Source: CAZUGO01 sp964619935
GTDB lineage: Bacteria > Planctomycetota > Phycisphaerae > UBA1845 > CAIVHJ01
Assembly: GCA_964619935.1 (NCBI GenBank)
Contig: CAZUGO010000040.1
Span: 1-64,000, forward strand
Length of the DNA stretch: 64,000 nt
Direction: 5' to 3'
Shown here: piece by piece, positions 26,272 to 34,691 of the stretch
Position numbering within the stretch: the stretch's first letter is position 1
How the letters are laid out: every line of letters starts with the position of its first letter
The notes under the pieces: generated by a model
What the model was told of the DNA's origin: nothing
The model's input: the letters and a program-made list of their open reading frames with translations, nothing else
Database searches by the model: none
Program-made: the position numbers and the translations under genes

Positions 26272-27495
26272 CTATCCCAGCAGGTGAACCACCAGGCCAC
26301 TGCGCAGCTTGGGCTCAAACCAGGTTGATTTCGGCGGCATGATCTGGGCGGCGTCCGCCACGGCCATCAATTGGTCGATGGTCGTCGGACACAGCGAAAA
26401 AGCCGCCCCGCCGCGCTCGTTGATGCGTTGCTCCAGGTACTCGGTTCCGCGACTGCCCCCGGCGAACGCGATGCGGTCGTCGGTGCGGATGTCGCGGATC
26501 CCCAGGATGGGCTCGATGAGGTACCGCTGCAGCAAGGTGCAGTCCAAGGCCTCCGCCGGGTGGTCGCTCACGGCGAGTTCAGGCTTGATGGTCAGTGTGT
26601 GCCAGCGGCCGGCCACGTACACGGCAATGCAGCCGGGCCGCACCGGCACCGGGCGGTGCCCTGCGGTGACCTCGAAATGCTCCGCAGCCCGACCCAGCAG
26701 ACCTTGCGGATCGTGTCCGTTCAAATCCCAGACCAGCCGGTTATACGCCAGGATCTTCATCCGCGACGCCGGAAACAGGACCGCCAGAAAGAAATTGTAC
26801 GCCTCGTCGCCGCGATGCTGCGGATTGGCGGCCCGCAGGACCTGGCGGGCGCGGGCGGCACTGGCGCTGCGATGATGACCGTCGGCAATGTAGGCACACG
26901 GCACCTCGGCGAATGCCCGCGCCAACGCCTCGGACGCGGCAATCCGCCAGATCTCATGCCTGACGCCCTGCTCACTCTCAGCCGTCAGCAGCGGATCGCC
27001 CGCGGCGGCGGCGGCCAACAAATCGCCGATGCCGCGGTGGTCCCGATAGGTCATCAGCACCGGGCCCGGCTGGGCCCCGATGGCCAGCATGTGGCGGGTG
27101 CGATCATCTTCCTTATCCTGCCGGGTTAATTCGTGCTTCTTGAGCACACCGCGCTCGTATTCGTCCACGCTGCAGCAACCCAGCAAGCCCAACTGGGCAT
27201 GTGACCCCATGGTCATGCGATAAGCATACAGGCAGGCGCTGTCCTCGACCACCAGCATGCCGCGGCGCCGCAAGTCGGCGAGATTCTCCCGGGCCCGTTG
27301 ATACACCGCATCCGCCGTGGGATTCGAACCCGCCGGGAAATCGATCTCCGGGCGGACCACATGAAGAAACGAGTCCCGGTTGCCGGCCGCCAGGGCTCGG
27401 GCCTCGGCCGTGTCGACCACGTCGTACGGCACACTGGCCACCCGCGGCGCACTCTCAGGGGTGCTGCGCAATGCTGCAAACGGTTGAATGATCAT
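26272..27495 (-). CDS. DUF1015-family protein
   Basis: 407 aa, typical for the family. Seen: 'IIQPFAALRSTPESAPRVAS', 'VPYDVVDTAEARALA', 'LYAYRMTMGSHAQLGLLGC', 'LKKHELTRQDKEDDRTRH' and 'YIADGHHRSASAARA'. The family is conserved beside serA/serC in many bacteria, though its biochemical role is unknown as far as I know. First gene of the operon; it ends 11 bases before the second dehydrogenase. Start put at ATG 27495, where the family's N-terminal motif begins; a GTG five codons earlier is possible. Confidence 0.9.
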   Translation of the reverse strand: MIIQPFAALRSTPESAPRVASVPYDVVDTAEARALAAGNRDSFLHVVRPEIDFPAGSNPTADAVYQRARENLADLRRRGMLVVEDSACLYAYRMTMGSHAQLGLLGCCSVDEYERGVLKKHELTRQDKEDDRTRHMLAIGAQPGPVLMTYRDHRGIGDLLAAAAAGDPLLTAESEQGVRHEIWRIAASEALARAFAEVPCAYIADGHHRSASAARARQVLRAANPQHRGDEAYNFFLAVLFPASRMKILAYNRLVWDLNGHDPQGLLGRAAEHFEVTAGHRPVPVRPGCIAVYVAGRWHTLTIKPELAVSDHPAEALDCTLLQRYLIEPILGIRDIRTDDRIAFAGGSRGTEYLEQRINERGGAAFSLCPTTIDQLMAVADAAQIMPPKSTWFEPKLRSGLVVHLLG

Positions 27496-27633
27496 GGCAC
27501 TTCGATCCACCGAAATCGCCGGTCGCCGGACCAGGACTCCCGCCCGGTCGCGCTGCCGGCACCGTGACCCGGGGGGAATCGCTCAAATCATGATAAGTCA
27601 CTTGCTCATCCACACTTGTGGGCAACTCGGGCA

Positions 27634-27662
27634 GTTATACCCGCCGGGCAGGAGGCGGTCAA
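27634..27662 (-). promoter_or_regulatory. predicted sigma-70 promoter of the serine operon
   Basis: On the minus strand TTGACC (27662-27657), a 17-base spacer and TATAAC (27639-27634). It starts right at the end of the upstream gene and leaves a leader of about 130 bases before the DUF1015 start. A short inverted repeat CCACA-CT-TGTGG (27611-27622) lies just after the predicted start point and could be an operator. Confidence 0.6.
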
Positions 27663-28616
27663 TCAACCCGGGGTCAAACCCAGGCGGCGCAAGGCCTGCT
27701 CCTGGCCGTTTGCGTTCATGGTCCAGTAAGCCAGCCGTTCGCTGGCGAGCAGTCGGCCGGACTCAGCGCGATCTGATTCCCAACGCACCACCCGATGAGG
27801 ATGGGCGCGCTCCACCCAAAAGGTCCACCGCGGACCGCCCTCAACCGCGGCGGTCAACTGCTCGACCTCGAAGATGCCCGCCGGCACGGTCACTGATTCA
27901 CTGCCCGCCGATCGAGCCAGCCGGACTGGTTTCCAGGTCAGCGGCTGATGCTGCAAACGGGCCGTCTGCAGCGAGGTCAGAATCGGGACAGTGGTCGACG
28001 ATCCGGGCGCCAGCACCGGCCACGCCAGTCCGCGGGCCCAGAGCAGCAGCACATCTTCGGCCAGTCCGTTGCGCGGCAGGTCCAGTGTGCTGTGGGCGTC
28101 GGCTTCGCCCTCGAAGTAGCTGTGCACGGTCTGCCGGACGGTGGCCTTGTCGAACCGCAACTGCTGGTAGACATGACCGCACCACTCCTGGCTGCTGAAC
28201 GAGATCTTCAACGGCGTGCCCGCCGGATGGGGTCCGTCTCCCGCCAGCCGGACGAACACGCTGGCCATCAAGTTGTAATCATACAGCCCGGTCGGAAAGT
28301 CCTTGATCAAGTTCAGTTTCATGACCGGAACGGTGCCCGGTCCGCCGGCCTCCGACTTGACCCCCGCCCCGGCGACAAAACGCTCGGTCACGAAAATGGC
28401 CACGGCGCTGCCGCGGCGGGGCTGGCCGTACCGGGTGACCGTGTACTCATAGCCGCACAATTCGGCCTGCCCGTCGCCCCAATGCTTCCAGAATTCGCCG
28501 TCGATCCGCGGACCCGGCAGCGCGGCAGGCTGGGCCGCCAGCGGTGCCGCCAGCAACACCCATACGCCGCTCACACCCAGCCAACGGCGGCCAACCCCCC
28601 GCTGCATGCACTTCAT
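27663..28616 (-). CDS. secreted protein of unknown function
   Basis: 317 aa. The ATG at 28616 follows GGGAG nine bases upstream. A signal peptide is clear ('WLGVSGVWVLLAAPLAAQPA'). The mature part begins around 'IDGEFWKHWGDGQAELCGYEYTV' and is predicted mainly beta. Features include 'MKLNLIKDFPTGLYDYNLMA' and 'SFSSQEWCGHVYQQL', the latter with a Cys that may pair with the earlier one. I do not recognise the family with certainty. Its 3' end touches the serine operon promoter. Confidence 0.75.
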   Translation of the reverse strand: MKCMQRGVGRRWLGVSGVWVLLAAPLAAQPAALPGPRIDGEFWKHWGDGQAELCGYEYTVTRYGQPRRGSAVAIFVTERFVAGAGVKSEAGGPGTVPVMKLNLIKDFPTGLYDYNLMASVFVRLAGDGPHPAGTPLKISFSSQEWCGHVYQQLRFDKATVRQTVHSYFEGEADAHSTLDLPRNGLAEDVLLLWARGLAWPVLAPGSSTTVPILTSLQTARLQHQPLTWKPVRLARSAGSESVTVPAGIFEVEQLTAAVEGGPRWTFWVERAHPHRVVRWESDRAESGRLLASERLAYWTMNANGQEQALRRLGLTPG

Positions 28617-28705
28617 CACACGATCTCCCTGACGGCTGGAGTGCCGAACCCCACCCATCCTACCACATCGCCGGCTGCGGCGAACCGCAGCCGCGGCAAT
28701 GCGGC

Positions 28706-28735
28706 TTGATTCCGCCGGATTGCCGGGCTTAGAAT
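28706..28735 (+). promoter_or_regulatory. predicted promoter for the ubiquitin-like/propeller pair
   Basis: TTGATT (28706-28711), an 18-base spacer and TAGAAT (28730-28735), 31 bases before the ATG at 28767. TAGAAT-type -10 boxes recur before other genes in the window (for example near 35030). Confidence 0.45.
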
Positions 28736-28766
28736 GCCTCCGTTCTTCCGGCGGACCCGGTGCAAC

Positions 28767-29036
28767 ATGATTCAGATTACCTTTACCGAGAATATTCAAC
28801 GCCATGTCGCCTGCCCGCCCTGCGCCGTACACGGCGAGACCGTCCGTGACGTGCTGGAACAGGCCTTCGCGGAAAATCCCCGAGCCCGCGGCTACGTGTT
28901 GGACGACCGCGGGGGTTTGCGGACCCACATGATGGTGTTCGTCAACGGCCGGGCGGTCCGTGATCGCCGGCAGCTCTCCGATCCGGTGGCTCCCGCGAGT
29001 GAGGTCTACGTAATGCAGGCCCTGTCCGGCGGCTGA
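28767..29036 (+). CDS. MoaD/ThiS-family ubiquitin-like protein
   Basis: 89 aa. Beta-grasp sulfur-carrier type: it starts 'MIQITFTENIQRHVACPPCA', has 'GETVRDVLEQAFAENPRARG', the strand 'HMMVFVNGRAVRDRR', and ends 'YVMQALSGG'. The free C-terminal Gly-Gly is the hallmark needed for adenylation and thiocarboxylate or conjugate formation. It is distinct from the true MoaD at 34.7 kb. No E1-like (MoeB/ThiF) or JAB protease gene is nearby. The next gene, 28 bases downstream, encodes a BNR-repeat propeller. Target unknown. Confidence 0.82.
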   Translation: MIQITFTENIQRHVACPPCAVHGETVRDVLEQAFAENPRARGYVLDDRGGLRTHMMVFVNGRAVRDRRQLSDPVAPASEVYVMQALSGG

Positions 29037-29064
29037 GTTTCCGCCCAGCGCAGGAGATGTTCGA

Positions 29065-30186
29065 GTGAGCGACCGAATGCATGTGGCCACGCGGAAGGGG
29101 CTGTTTACGATCGAACGCGCCCAGCGCGGCTGGCGGATCGCCCGGGTGTCGTTTCTGTCCGACGCCGCCTACATTGTAGCGCATGACCCCAGCGCTGCCG
29201 TGGTGTACGCCGCATTAGGTCACGGCCACTTTGGATGCAAGTTGCATCGATCCTCGGACGGCGGTAGCACTTGGGACGAATGCGTCGCCCCGGCATATCC
29301 CGAGCCGCCGCCGGACACCGCCGAGGTCAAGGACCCGTATGGCCGCGTGGTGCCGTGGAACCTGGAGTTGGTTTGGGCCCTGGAGGCCGGCGGCAGCGAC
29401 CAACCGGGCGTGTTGTGGTGCGGCACCGTGCCCGGCGGCCTCTTCCGCTCCGCAGACGGCGGGGCCTCGTGGACCTTGAACCGCCCCTTGTGGGATCACC
29501 CCGCCCGGCGGGAGTGGTTCGGCGGCGGCCTGGACTATCCGGGCGTACACTCCATCTGCGTGGATCCACGGGATTCCCGCCGCGTGCTGGTGGCGGTGTC
29601 CTGCGGCGGCGTTTGGCTGACCGAAAACGGCGGCCAATCGTGGACCTGTCGCTCCGAAGGCATGTGGGCCGCCTACATGCCGCCTGAGCGTCGCAGCGAT
29701 CCGATTATCCAGGATCCACACTGCATGGTGCAATGCCGAACCCATCCGGACGCCCTCTGGGCCCAGCATCACAACGGGGTGTTTCGAACCCGCGACGGGG
29801 CCGCCTCCTGGACCGAAGTCACCGGCATTCAGCCGTCATCTTTTGGCTTCCCAGTCGCCGTGCACCCACATGATCCCGACGTCGCCTGGTTGGTGCCGGC
29901 CGTCAAAGATGAACATCGCGTGCCGGTCGACGCCAAGGTGGTGGTCACCCGGACCCGTGACGGCGGTGCGTCGTTCGACGTGCTGCGGCAAGGGTTGCCG
30001 CAGGAACAGGCCTACGACCTCGTGTTTCGGCACGCCCTTGACGTCGATGATTCGGGACAGCGCCTGGCTTTCGGCAGCACCACCGGCTCGGTCTGGACCT
30101 CCGAAGACCAGGGAGATTCCTGGACCTGCCTGTCCAACCATCTGCCCCCGGTCTATTGTGTACGCTTCGAGAAATCCTGGTCTTGA
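29065..30186 (+). CDS. BNR/sialidase-like beta-propeller protein
   Basis: 373 aa. GTG start with GGAG nine bases upstream. No signal peptide: it begins 'SDRMHVATRKGLFTIERAQR', so it is probably cytoplasmic. Repeated Asp-box motifs are seen ('HRSSDGGSTWDE', 'FRSADGGASWTL', 'TENGGQSWTC', 'RTRDGAASWTE', 'TRDGGASFDV', 'SEDQGDSWTC'), giving a six- or seven-blade propeller. Such proteins are often annotated as exo-alpha-sialidases or WD40-like, but I see no reliable sialidase active site (the N-terminal Arg and FRIP motif are missing). Linked to the ubiquitin-like gene. Confidence 0.82.
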   Translation: MSDRMHVATRKGLFTIERAQRGWRIARVSFLSDAAYIVAHDPSAAVVYAALGHGHFGCKLHRSSDGGSTWDECVAPAYPEPPPDTAEVKDPYGRVVPWNLELVWALEAGGSDQPGVLWCGTVPGGLFRSADGGASWTLNRPLWDHPARREWFGGGLDYPGVHSICVDPRDSRRVLVAVSCGGVWLTENGGQSWTCRSEGMWAAYMPPERRSDPIIQDPHCMVQCRTHPDALWAQHHNGVFRTRDGAASWTEVTGIQPSSFGFPVAVHPHDPDVAWLVPAVKDEHRVPVDAKVVVTRTRDGGASFDVLRQGLPQEQAYDLVFRHALDVDDSGQRLAFGSTTGSVWTSEDQGDSWTCLSNHLPPVYCVRFEKSWS

Positions 30187-30201
30187 TGAAAAGAGTTACT
30201 G

Positions 30202-31293
30202 ATGACCGATGACAAATCGCAGGCCGGATCTGGAATCCGCCAACTGAGAATCCTGGTGCTCTCCGCGGCGGTGGTGGTGGTCCTGCTGTACCTGTTTCGC
30301 CCGCAGCAGCAACCGACCCCACCGAGCGGCTCGCCGGAGGCACCCCGCCCGGAGGAATCGGCCACCAGCAATGCCGAACCGACCCCCCCGGACGCACCCC
30401 AAACCGCCGGGCCAACCCTGCCGAGCAAGCCCCATGCTCGCGAGGTGCAAGCCACGTCGCTGCTGGGCCGACCGTTGTACGCCCTGACCGATGCCCCCGA
30501 CCTGCCGGACCTCGAAGCCCAACTGCAGCAGGCCCGCCGGGAACTGGACGCCGATCCGGACAATCCTGAGAAAATGGTGTGGGTCGGCCGGCGACTGGGC
30601 TACCTGTGGCGGATGAAGGAGGCCATTGACCTCTACACCCGCGGCATTGAGCAGCATCCCGAATACGCTCCGTTCTACCGACACCGCGGCCATCGCTACA
30701 TCAGCACCCGGCAGTTCGACGCCGCTATTGCCGACCTCGAGAAAGCCACCGAGTTGATCAGCGGTCAGCCGGATGAAGTCGAAGCGGACGGCATGCCCAA
30801 TTCGCAGAACATCCCGCTGACCACCCTGGGCTACAACGTGTGGTATCACCTGGGCGTGGCAGAGTACCTGACGGGGAACTTCGCGGACGCTCAGGCAGCC
30901 TTTCTGCAGGCGTTGACCCTGGCGGGCGAACACGATGATAACGTCGTCGCGGTATGCGACTGGCTGTACACGGGCTACCGCCGACAGAACCTGGACGATC
31001 GGGCCCAGGCGGTGCTGATGATCATCCGGCCGGAGATGGACGTCATCGAGAACTTCGCCTACCACCGCCGGCTATTGCTCTACAAGGGCCTGGTCCCGCC
31101 GGATGAACTGGTCAACCTGCCCGACGCCAAGCCCGCGGACCACGCCACCCTGGGCTACGGCCTGGGCAACTGGTACCGGGCGGAAGGCCATGCCGATAAA
31201 GCCAAGGCGGCGTTCGAAGCAGTGGTCGCCGGCACCTGCTGGCCGGCCTTCGGGTTCATTGCGTCGGAAGTTGAGTTGGCCGGCAAGCCTTGA
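30202..31293 (+). CDS. membrane-anchored TPR-repeat protein
   Basis: 363 aa. One N-terminal membrane helix ('LRILVLSAAVVVVLLYLF'), then a Pro-rich linker of about 50 residues. TPR repeats follow ('AIDLYTRGIEQHPEYAPFYR', 'AIADLEKATEL', 'AQAAFLQALTLAG', 'AKAAFEAVVAG'). Probably a periplasmic scaffold tethered to the inner membrane; partner unknown. It follows the propeller gene by 15 bases and may be its operon mate. Its stop is 2 bases from the end of the convergent Nramp remnant. Confidence 0.8.
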   Translation: MTDDKSQAGSGIRQLRILVLSAAVVVVLLYLFRPQQQPTPPSGSPEAPRPEESATSNAEPTPPDAPQTAGPTLPSKPHAREVQATSLLGRPLYALTDAPDLPDLEAQLQQARRELDADPDNPEKMVWVGRRLGYLWRMKEAIDLYTRGIEQHPEYAPFYRHRGHRYISTRQFDAAIADLEKATELISGQPDEVEADGMPNSQNIPLTTLGYNVWYHLGVAEYLTGNFADAQAAFLQALTLAGEHDDNVVAVCDWLYTGYRRQNLDDRAQAVLMIIRPEMDVIENFAYHRRLLLYKGLVPPDELVNLPDAKPADHATLGYGLGNWYRAEGHADKAKAAFEAVVAGTCWPAFGFIASEVELAGKP

Positions 31294-31294
31294 T

Positions 31295-31539
31295 TCAGGC
31301 CCCAGCGCCAAGCGTTTGGAGCAATTCAAGAGCGGTTCGCCCACCCAGGTACAGGAACAGGACCAGGACCAGCATCCCGAGCAGCACGCCGTGGGTCATC
31401 CAGCCGTTGCGATGGCGACCCCGACGGTGGCGCCACCCAGGCTGGCGGTGATCAGGTCGCCGGCGCCCACGCCGGTCGCCGCGAGCATCACCCCGGGCGC
31501 AATGACTTGAAAGCATGACGGTCGGGAATCACGATTCAT
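31295..31539 (-). pseudogene. internally deleted Nramp metal-transporter gene remnant
   Basis: The ATG at 31539 begins a 47-codon frame reading MNRDSRPSCFQVIAPGVMLA then ATGVGAGDLITASLGG, the N-terminal first helix of Nramp transporters (hallmark GPG..AATGVGAGD), ending at TGA 31396. The next frame, whose ATG overlaps that TGA, reads RNGWMTHGVLLGMLVLVLFL then YLGGRTALELLQTL, which fits an Nramp C-terminal end. The roughly 350-400 residues between are missing and the halves are out of frame. The N-half assignment is firm by eye, the C-half less so. The ATG overlaps the end of moeA, so the gene once followed the Moco operon. An assembly collapse would look the same. Confidence 0.65.
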
Positions 31540-32803
31540 GGCACACCGGCTCGAACGGTGGGATTGGGCCGGCGCCGCGGTCCAAGGGTTCGATCTGCAC
31601 AACCGTGCCGGCGGCAATCCGGCCCGGGTCGCCGGGAATGTCCAGCAGGCAGTTGGCACGCGCCAGGGTCAGTTGCATGTGTGACCCCTGGCCACGCAGC
31701 GGGCGGACCCCCAAGCGTTGATTGTCCCACTGAGCCCAGCCGCGCATGAACTCGCGGCGACCGCGGCCGCGGAGTACGTCCTCCGCCAGCACCGCCGGGA
31801 TCCGCGCCTGACGGACCTCCGGCACACCCAGCATCCGCCGCACCGCCGGTCGCACCAGCAAATGGCAGGACACCTGGGCCGACACCGGATTGCCGGGCAG
31901 ACCGAAGAGCAAGGCAGCGCCGCTTCCGGCACGCCGCTGGACGCCCAGGTAGTTCGGTTTCCCCGGCTTCATGTCGATGCCCCAGTAGATCTGCTCGACA
32001 CCCAGGGCCGCGGCACACTGCTTCACGAAGTCGTGGTCGCCGACCGACACCCCGCCGACGGTAATGACCAGGTCGCTGCGGGCCAAGCCAGCCTGCAGGG
32101 CAGCGGTGGTGGCCTCGCGGCGGTCGGCAACCCGCACGATGTCCACATCGCAGACCCCTTGGCCGTGCAACAGGGTGGCCAGGGCCGGTCCGTTGGACTC
32201 GTAGATCTGGCCGGCCGCCAGCGTTTGCCCGGGACTGACCAGTTCATCGCCGGTGACCAGCAGCGCCACCCGCGGACGGCGATGGACCGCAACCTCGCCG
32301 CGGCCCACCGTGCCGAGGACGCCAACCACCGCGGGGCTGATCACGGTGCCGCGCTCGAAGAGGGTCACACCGCCGGGGAGCTCCTCGCCACGGCGACGGA
32401 TGTGGGCCCCCGCTGGCGGCACTGCGATGAAACTGGCGAAGCCTGCGGTCTCGCGGACCTGCTCACGCATGACCACGGCTTCGATTTCGGCTGGAACCAC
32501 CGCTCCGGTCATGATCTTGATGGTGGTGCCCGGCGGCAGCGGCCCGGACGGCCCGGGCTGCCCCGCCGCGATGCAGCCGCTGACCGGCAGGGTCAGCGGT
32601 TGATCGGGCGAAGCCGTGGCCACATCGCTCAGCCGAACGCCGAAGCCGTCGACCGCCGAGTTGTCAAACCGGGGCAGGTCGGCGGGCGCGGTAATCCGCT
32701 CCGCCAGCACCAGGCCGCCCACGCGGGCCAGCGGCAGGCGGCAGGGCTCCAGGGGTTCGGCATGCCGGAGCACGGCAGCGATCGCGGCTTCAAGAGAAAT
32801 CAT
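31529..32803 (-). CDS. moeA: molybdopterin molybdenumtransferase
   Basis: 424 aa. MoeA inserts molybdate into adenylylated molybdopterin. Seen: 'MISLEAAIAAVLRHAEPLEP', 'LPRFDNSAVDGFGVRLSD' (family signature near residue 45), 'TIKIMTGAVVPAEIEAVVM', 'LLVTGDELVSPG', 'ITVGGVSVGDHDFVK', 'GLPGNPVSAQVSCHLLV', and the C-terminal domain IV 'GRREFMRGWAQWDN'. Complete. It overlaps moaC by 4 bases. The adenylylating partner MogA/MoaB is not in the cluster. Confidence 0.93.
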   Translation of the reverse strand: MISLEAAIAAVLRHAEPLEPCRLPLARVGGLVLAERITAPADLPRFDNSAVDGFGVRLSDVATASPDQPLTLPVSGCIAAGQPGPSGPLPPGTTIKIMTGAVVPAEIEAVVMREQVRETAGFASFIAVPPAGAHIRRRGEELPGGVTLFERGTVISPAVVGVLGTVGRGEVAVHRRPRVALLVTGDELVSPGQTLAAGQIYESNGPALATLLHGQGVCDVDIVRVADRREATTAALQAGLARSDLVITVGGVSVGDHDFVKQCAAALGVEQIYWGIDMKPGKPNYLGVQRRAGSGAALLFGLPGNPVSAQVSCHLLVRPAVRRMLGVPEVRQARIPAVLAEDVLRGRGRREFMRGWAQWDNQRLGVRPLRGQGSHMQLTLARANCLLDIPGDPGRIAAGTVVQIEPLDRGAGPIPPFEPVCHES

Positions 32804-33243
32804 GACCGTCGTGAATCGGAAGGCACCGCCCGGTAGTCGGACTTGCCTCCCTGTTTGCTGAGCAGCTCGATCTCCAGGCGCATGGGCTGGCCGAATCCCT
32901 TAATCATGTCGTAGATGGTCAGGGCCGCTACCGCGGCGGCGGTCAGGGCTTCCATTTCCACACCGGTCTTGTAGGTGGCCCGGACGGTGACGGTGGTGGT
33001 CACGGTGTCGGTGCCCAGTTCCGAATCGACACCCACGAAGTCGATGGGCAATGGATGACAAAACGGGATCATCTGGCTGGTGTTCTTGGCCGATTGGATG
33101 GCGGCCACGCGGGCGACCGGCAACGGGTCGCCCTTGGGCACCTGCTGTTCGCGGATCCGGGTCACGATGTCCGGACCGATCTTCAGCACGGCCCGGGCCA
33201 CCGCGGTACGCGGCGTGGCCTGCTTGGCGGAAATGTCGATCAC
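32800..33243 (-). CDS. moaC: cyclic pyranopterin monophosphate synthase
   Basis: 147 aa. Works with MoaA to turn GTP into cyclic pyranopterin monophosphate, the first step of Moco synthesis. Seen: N-terminal 'MIDISAKQATPRTAVARA', 'AAIQSAKNTSQMIPFCHPLP' (active-site region with the His of FCHPLP) and 'TGVEMEALTAAAVAALTIYDM'. It is slightly short of the usual 155-160 aa. It follows moaA by 3 bases and overlaps moeA. Confidence 0.95.
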   Translation of the reverse strand: MIDISAKQATPRTAVARAVLKIGPDIVTRIREQQVPKGDPLPVARVAAIQSAKNTSQMIPFCHPLPIDFVGVDSELGTDTVTTTVTVRATYKTGVEMEALTAAAVAALTIYDMIKGFGQPMRLEIELLSKQGGKSDYRAVPSDSRRS

Positions 33244-33246
33244 CGC

Positions 33247-34239
33247 TCAGCCCCCGATCTGGATCATGGTTCGGTTTTCCAACTGCACCAGTTGTTCCAT
33301 GGGGGCGTGGCCCCACTGTTTGCGTTGCAGGATCTGGAGGATCCGGTCGGCCAACTCGCCGTCGCCGGCACCCTGGCGCAGCGGCCCGCGCAGATCGGCT
33401 TCCAAGCCGTCGTGCAGACAGGGCTTGACCGCGCCTTCGGCCGTCAGCCGGATGCGGTCGCAGCCCGCACAAAAGTCGGCGGTCATCGAGGTGATGAAGC
33501 CGATGCTGCCCTCGAAGCCGTCAATATCGTAGCACTTGGCCACCGCCGGCGGACCCGGCTGGCAGCGGGCCTTCAGGCGGTAGCGCTGCTGGATCGCCCC
33601 CAGGATGCGGGCGAATGGCACCAGCCGCGGGGCCGACCAGCCATTGTCACGGAAGGGCATGAATTCAATGAACCGCACGTCCAGCGGGCGCCCTCGGGCC
33701 AACGCGACAAACTCGAGCAACTCGTCGTCGTTGACCCCGCCCATCACCACCATGTTGATCTTGAGGCGGGCGAAGCCGTCGGCCAGGGCCGCATCGATGC
33801 CGGCCAGGACGGCGGGCAGTTCATCGCGCAGGGCAATCTCCCGAAAACGGTCGCGCCGCAGGGTGTCCAGGCTGACGTTCAGGGCGTCCAACCCGGCACG
33901 CTTGAGCATGGCGGCCTGGTCGGCAAGGTAGACCCCGTTGGTGGTCAGCCCCACCGTTTCGATGCCCGGCACGCCGACCAGTTGCTCGACCAGGACCGGC
34001 AGGTCGCGCCGCACCAGCGGCTCGCCACCGGTCAGGCGGATCTTGCGGATGCCCATGGCCGCAAAGATCTGCGCCAGCCGGACGATTTCTTCATAGCTCA
34101 GAATCGCCGAGCGGTTCAGCCAGTCGATGCCTTCCGGGGGCATGCAGTAGGAACAACGCAAGTTGCAGCGATCGGTCACCGAAATCCGCAGATAGCGATG
34201 CGGGCGACCAAACGAATCAATGAGTTGGGGCAGGCTCAT
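33247..34239 (-). CDS. moaA: GTP 3',8-cyclase (radical SAM)
   Basis: 330 aa. Radical SAM enzyme of Moco synthesis. The N-terminal cluster ligands are Cys25, Cys29 and Cys32 in 'DRCNLRCSYCMPPEG'. The second [4Fe-4S] cluster binds through 'FCAGCDRIRLTAEGAVKPC' near residues 256-275. The C-terminal Gly-Gly ('IQIGG') needed for catalysis is present. The start was put at ATG 34239, where the family begins 'LIDSFGRPHRYLRISVTDRC'. One base overlaps the moaE stop (TGATG). Confidence 0.95.
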   Translation of the reverse strand: MSLPQLIDSFGRPHRYLRISVTDRCNLRCSYCMPPEGIDWLNRSAILSYEEIVRLAQIFAAMGIRKIRLTGGEPLVRRDLPVLVEQLVGVPGIETVGLTTNGVYLADQAAMLKRAGLDALNVSLDTLRRDRFREIALRDELPAVLAGIDAALADGFARLKINMVVMGGVNDDELLEFVALARGRPLDVRFIEFMPFRDNGWSAPRLVPFARILGAIQQRYRLKARCQPGPPAVAKCYDIDGFEGSIGFITSMTADFCAGCDRIRLTAEGAVKPCLHDGLEADLRGPLRQGAGDGELADRILQILQRKQWGHAPMEQLVQLENRTMIQIGG

Positions 34240-34685
34240 CACGATGTTGCCGTTACGGCACAGTGCCGGCAGTTGACCCAACCGCTGTCCCCGCCGGCGT
34301 AGTGCTCCTTCTTCCAGATCGGAAGGCGGTGCTTTACTTGATCGATGATGAATTCACAGGCCCGCAGGGCATCACGGCGATGGGCCGCCTGAACGCGCAC
34401 GCAGATGGCGGTGTCACCAATGTCCAGCCGCCCCACCCGATGCCCGCAGCACGCCAGCAAAATGTCGAACTGCTGAAGCGCCTGGGTCACGATGGCGGTC
34501 CCTTCACGACGGGCCAGGGCCTCGTATGCCTCGTACTCCAGGGCCTCAACCGCGCGGTCCTCATTGTGGTTGCGGACGCAGCCGTTGAACTCGACCACCG
34601 CCCCGGCCCGCGGGTCGACGACGCCAGCGCTCGGCCAGACCGCGTCCAGCGGTTGGTGGCTGAGAAAAAATAGGGAGTCGGTCAC
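34239..34685 (-). CDS. moaE: molybdopterin synthase catalytic subunit
   Basis: 148 aa. Adds sulfur from MoaD to cyclic pyranopterin monophosphate. Seen: 'GAVVEFNGCVRNHNEDRAVE', 'LEYEAYEALA', 'VGRLDIGDTAICVRVQAAHR', and the active-site end 'RLPIWKKEHYAGGDSGWVNC' with the catalytic Lys pair. It lies 6 bases after moaD and overlaps the moaA start. Confidence 0.95.
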   Translation of the reverse strand: MTDSLFFLSHQPLDAVWPSAGVVDPRAGAVVEFNGCVRNHNEDRAVEALEYEAYEALARREGTAIVTQALQQFDILLACCGHRVGRLDIGDTAICVRVQAAHRRDALRACEFIIDQVKHRLPIWKKEHYAGGDSGWVNCRHCAVTATS

Positions 34686-34691
34686 GCTCGG

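Noticed and set aside
27319..27331. GGGATTCGAACCC, like a tRNA T-loop on the minus strand
   Set aside because: It lies inside the DUF1015 coding sequence and no acceptor or anticodon stems can be paired around it.
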